Assembly: GCF_013464485.1 (NCBI RefSeq)
Contig: NZ_RAUX01000029.1
Span: 51,603-115,602 of the forward strand
Length of the DNA: 64,000 bases
Direction: 5' to 3'
Origin: Stenotrophomonas maltophilia
GTDB taxonomy: Bacteria > Pseudomonadota > Gammaproteobacteria > Xanthomonadales > Xanthomonadaceae
In this document: positions 61,278 to 64,000 of the stretch, piece by piece
Layout: every line of letters starts with the position of its first letter
Numbering within the stretch: position 1 is the first letter of the stretch
Program-made: the position numbers and the translations under genes
The notes under the pieces: generated by a model
Seen by the model: the letters and a program-made list of their open reading frames with translations, nothing else
The model's database searches: none
What the model was told of the DNA's origin: nothing

Positions 61278-62326
61278 CTCTCCCTCTCAGCCGCACGTTC
61301 CTTCAGCTGATGCCCCACCTCATCGTTCCGGGCCTTCGCTGCAGCTATCGACTCCTTCCAGAAGTGCTCCATCTTCTCCGCGCGCCCTTCCGCATGATCG
61401 ACCCGCCCGTACACGCCAGGGGCGCGGAGTGGCGGCGTACCCGAAGAAGCCGCCGTGCCCCTGACGATGGACGCGGGCCAGACTGGCTTGCGGCACAGCT
61501 TCATCGCCAGGAAGCGGAACAGTGCCCAGGGCAAGGTGAGCGGCAGCGCGATCCACATCAGCCCTGAGCCGGCCGAAGACACATGAATGATGAATGCATT
61601 GCGGAAACTCGGTGCTACCGAGGTGTAGAGCTGCAACGGCGGGAACGGGAGCGCGGAACGCCCCTCTTCCATGAAGCGCCGGATCATTTCCCAGTGCGCG
61701 AGCACGACGGCAGGGTTGGAGCCGCAATCCGACCCTACTGCGAAGGTGTGGACCACCTGATCGCCGCGCATCACCAGGCCCCTGAGATCGTAGGTGTAGT
61801 CCTCGCCAGGTCCCGCAGGCTTGTCCCTGCCGATGATGAAGCGGACATCCGACCAGGGCGCCGACACCACCTTGTTACGCCCACCCGTGAAGACGTGCAC
61901 CTGACGCGTAGCGCGATCAAAGCGGATGGGGTAGTACCTATAACGCAGGATATCCCGGAAGAGCATCTTCCATAGAATGAACGTCAAGAATGCAAGAACG
62001 AGGGCGATCAAGCCTGCGATTGCATACACCTCATTCGATTCGAGCGGCCCAGTCCGATCAACCAGCGATGAAGTTGCGTGCAGGATCGCAATGACGAACA
62101 ACAGCCCCAGCATGATGAAGACGCTCGCCCCCATCAGCGCCCAACCTCGATACACGAAATGACGATCAACATACTCGATGCAATCATCATCAATGGCGAT
62201 GATTCCCTTATCAATCGGGACAAACGTGGATGAGTCGAAATGACGCACATCGGCAGCCCTTTCGTACTCGGCAAGGGGACGATTATTGCGATACCGCTGG
62301 GTAAGCCAGCCGGCGAACTGGCTCAT
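61274..62326 (-). CDS. DUF6708-like multi-pass membrane protein (copy 2)
   Basis: This 350-residue protein has two helix pairs (about 60-85 and 103-122; then 250-285) around a soluble domain with YYPIRFDRATRQVHVFTGGRNKVVSAPWSDVRFIIGR, LRGLVMRGDQVVHTFAVGSD and WEMIRRFMEEG. The same blocks appear in the following gene's product. Its stop overlaps the start of copy 1 by four bases. Function unknown. Confidence 0.65.
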   Translation of the reverse strand: MSQFAGWLTQRYRNNRPLAEYERAADVRHFDSSTFVPIDKGIIAIDDDCIEYVDRHFVYRGWALMGASVFIMLGLLFVIAILHATSSLVDRTGPLESNEVYAIAGLIALVLAFLTFILWKMLFRDILRYRYYPIRFDRATRQVHVFTGGRNKVVSAPWSDVRFIIGRDKPAGPGEDYTYDLRGLVMRGDQVVHTFAVGSDCGSNPAVVLAHWEMIRRFMEEGRSALPFPPLQLYTSVAPSFRNAFIIHVSSAGSGLMWIALPLTLPWALFRFLAMKLCRKPVWPASIVRGTAASSGTPPLRAPGVYGRVDHAEGRAEKMEHFWKESIAAAKARNDEVGHQLKERAAERER

Positions 62327-62422
62327 CGCCCATCCTCCCTGCGCATGAAAGCGAAGTAGCAGCTGGACGGCACCCGCTGCCCCGCTCTGCGTTGATCGAC
62401 AATCATCCTGACGAGCGCTCGA

Positions 62423-63364
62423 TCAAGTAGATGATGCAACGGCCTGCTCCTGTGCCATGACGTCCGTCTCGACCAGTCCAAGTGGATCATCCGCATCAAC
62501 CGCACACGCCTCCTCTACCCACTGCGGCCAAACAGGCATGCGACAGGATCGCAGGACCAGCCACCGGCAGAACACCAGGGGCAACAGCAGCGGCATCAGG
62601 ATGAATCGGGCACTCAGCATGGCTGGCCCGAGGCTGTCCACCACAAACAGATAGCAGTTGCGCAATGAAGGCACCACGGACAGGTTCATCTGCCGACCGT
62701 CGATAGTGTCGACCACTTCCGCAGGACCGTCCTCCATGTAGCGACGAAGGAACTCCCAGATCGCCCGTATCTTCAGCTCGTCATCGAAGTAGTGGCCGAC
62801 AGCGAAGGTCCGCTTGACGACGTGATGCTCAATGATGCTGCAACGCAGATCACGCAGGAACTCCTCGCTGGTTCCTCGCCCGATGTAGAACACGGCCTCA
62901 TCCCAACGGACGGATACGGCTCCCTCCTTCCCGCCGGTGAAGAAGTAGACCGTGCGGTTACGCCGATTGAATCTCGTCGGGTACCAGACGTAGGTGAAGA
63001 ACTCGTATCGAAGGGTGATATGCCAGAACAGTGCTGGGGCGCCGATCACGCACGCAGCCACCATCGCATACATCACCCAGTCCCAGCCGTCTCCCTCAAG
63101 GTTGGGGATGACCACAGTGAAGAGAAGAAAGAAACCAAGCAGGAACAATCCCAGCGTGCCAAGCAGGACCACGGTGGTCGATACCATGCCGCGCAGCCGG
63201 AAACGACGATCGATCAGATCGATGTAGGTCGAGTTGAAGCGGACCAGGCAGGCGCGCTCGGCAGGCGTCACGGGTTGGGGGGTATGGGCATCGAAACGCG
63301 AGGCGTCCTCATGTGGAGAAAGCCCACGGCCCAGGGGAAACTCCCGCATCCATCCGGTGAACAT
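62423..63364 (-). CDS. DUF6708-like multi-pass membrane protein (copy 3)
   Basis: This 313-residue protein has VWYPTRFNRRNRTVYFFTGGKEGAVSVRWDEAVFYIGRG, TFAVGHYFDDELKIRAIWEFLRRYMEDGP, and helix pairs near 60-85, 93-115 and 253-280. It parallels copy 2 block by block. The start at 63364 (MFTGWMREF) has AAAGGAGA upstream. The 96-base gap before copy 2 and the 230-base gap after it (63365-63594) show no gene or clear terminator. Confidence 0.65.
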   Translation of the reverse strand: MFTGWMREFPLGRGLSPHEDASRFDAHTPQPVTPAERACLVRFNSTYIDLIDRRFRLRGMVSTTVVLLGTLGLFLLGFFLLFTVVIPNLEGDGWDWVMYAMVAACVIGAPALFWHITLRYEFFTYVWYPTRFNRRNRTVYFFTGGKEGAVSVRWDEAVFYIGRGTSEEFLRDLRCSIIEHHVVKRTFAVGHYFDDELKIRAIWEFLRRYMEDGPAEVVDTIDGRQMNLSVVPSLRNCYLFVVDSLGPAMLSARFILMPLLLPLVFCRWLVLRSCRMPVWPQWVEEACAVDADDPLGLVETDVMAQEQAVASST

Positions 63365-63594
63365 CGAATCTCCTTTCAGCGTCCCCGGTGAGCATGACAC
63401 GGGATTGAGTTACTGGGTGGCTTCGTGGCGTCATCGCGAGGGCTGCCCAAGTGCGCACCGTGCCCGGTTTGGATGAGCTGGCTGGGCAGGCGCGCCAGCG
63501 TGCGGGACAGGATAGAAAAGGCTCCCGAGGGACAATGTCATGGCGTCTCCGAATGAGGATTGAAGGGCGATAACCGCAGGCAATGACCGTATTG

Positions 63595-64000
63595 TCAGGT
63601 GCGCAGAAAAAGAAGCGAGTAAGTCATCAAGCTCCAGGCAGCGATGCTGATCAGGCAACAGATGCCGCACACCATCGCAACCTGGAGAGCGGCCTTTTTT
63701 CTACCAGCGACATCTTCCGGACTGGAACGCAGAATGCAGTAGTTCGCGCTGCTGCCGTGAAGTGAGTTGCTGGCAAGAACCTCCTTGGGGAGGGGCACAG
63801 GACGCTTGAACCTCGCGTAGAGCACCTGTGACAAGGGCTCTGGCCAGAAGATCAGCCATAGCAGAACGCTCGCCAGATACTGCGGGACCATGAAGACATT
63901 CCAGTTCATGGCACGCATGCGTTCAATCATCTCCTTGCCCGCTCCGCCGGCGGAGAGTGGCCCTCGCTCCAGCAGGGATGTCGTCCAGTGCGATGGATCA
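63595..64000 (-). CDS. Membrane protein cut by the window edge (partial)
   Basis: The minus-strand frame reading MIERMRAMNWNVFMVPQYLASVLLWLIFWPEP stays open upstream of its first ATG (63930) to the window edge at 64000, giving DPSHWTTSLLERGPLSAGGAGKE before it. So this is probably the C-terminal part of a longer protein, not a 111-residue gene. Two hydrophobic segments are visible (MVPQYLASVLLWLIF and MVCGICCLISIAAWSLMTYSLLFL). No family recognised; it may belong with the DUF6708-like run. Confidence 0.55.
   Translation of the reverse strand, partial: DPSHWTTSLLERGPLSAGGAGKEMIERMRAMNWNVFMVPQYLASVLLWLIFWPEPLSQVLYARFKRPVPLPKEVLASNSLHGSSANYCILRSSPEDVAGRKKAALQVAMVCGICCLISIAAWSLMTYSLLFLRT

Noticed and set aside
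62323-62505. A 60-codon frame between two DUF6708-like genes
   Set aside because: It overlaps the end of copy 3 and the start of copy 2, has no hydrophobic or family pattern and no good ribosome-binding site.

Overview
The window looks like chromosome from a Stenotrophomonas (S. maltophilia complex, Xanthomonadaceae). It is GC-rich with dense, strongly coupled gene strings. Its spacers carry GTAG-type palindromes (GTAGATCCACGC...GCGTGGAT and GTAGTGCCGGCC...GGCCGGCA) like the SMAG repeats of that genus, and the gene families are typical of Xanthomonadaceae. No rRNA, tRNA, CRISPR array, transposase or integrase gene was seen.

Region 1 (1-7.7 kb) is the distal part of a Tad/Flp pilus operon on the + strand: a probable CpaE/TadZ tail, the CpaF/TadA ATPase, TadB, TadC, a TadD-like TPR lipoprotein, a DUF3613-type protein and a TadG-like protein. 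A separately promoted DUF2968-type coiled-coil protein with a terminator follows.

Region 2 (7.7-30 kb) is accessory metabolism and regulation: an alpha/beta hydrolase; a minus-strand operon of AraC regulator, isochorismatase-like hydrolase, DoxX, exported amidohydrolase with a His-rich tail, alginate-export-type porin and MFS exporter; a NarL-type two-component system with a beta-propeller sensor; an MFS/LysR divergent pair; a second amidohydrolase with an ankyrin protein; another LysR; two tandem DUF3806-like paralogues; a cytosine-deaminase-like enzyme; and small exported proteins. Repeats concentrate here: a large inverted repeat at 19.8-20.3 kb, a 118-bp tandem duplication at 25.8-26.0 kb and several SMAG palindromes.

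Region 3 (30-33.6 kb) holds a TonB-dependent receptor with its own terminator and a GNAT-like gene.

Region 4 (33.6-64 kb) is a type VI secretion (T6SS) neighbourhood. Two minus-strand vgrG operons carry cargo. vgrG-2 (49.4 kb) is followed by an Ivy-like lysozyme inhibitor, a lysozyme/M23-like effector, an M15-peptidase effector with SH3 and EF-hand segments, and three small exported proteins, two of them paralogues. vgrG-1 (40.2 kb) is followed by a DUF4123 chaperone, a DUF3304-like putative immunity protein, a Tle1-type DUF2235 phospholipase and a CDP-diacylglycerol diphosphatase lipoprotein. To the right are tssA (+), and on the minus strand an OmpA-like protein, tagF, tssM, a membrane protein with a cysteine-less ketosynthase-like motif, a PAAR tip protein and a TagX-like M15 peptidase. 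The right end is a run of DUF6708-like multi-pass membrane proteins, the last cut by the window edge. Sheath, baseplate, hcp and clpV genes are not in the window, so the core T6SS must continue beyond the edge or lie elsewhere.
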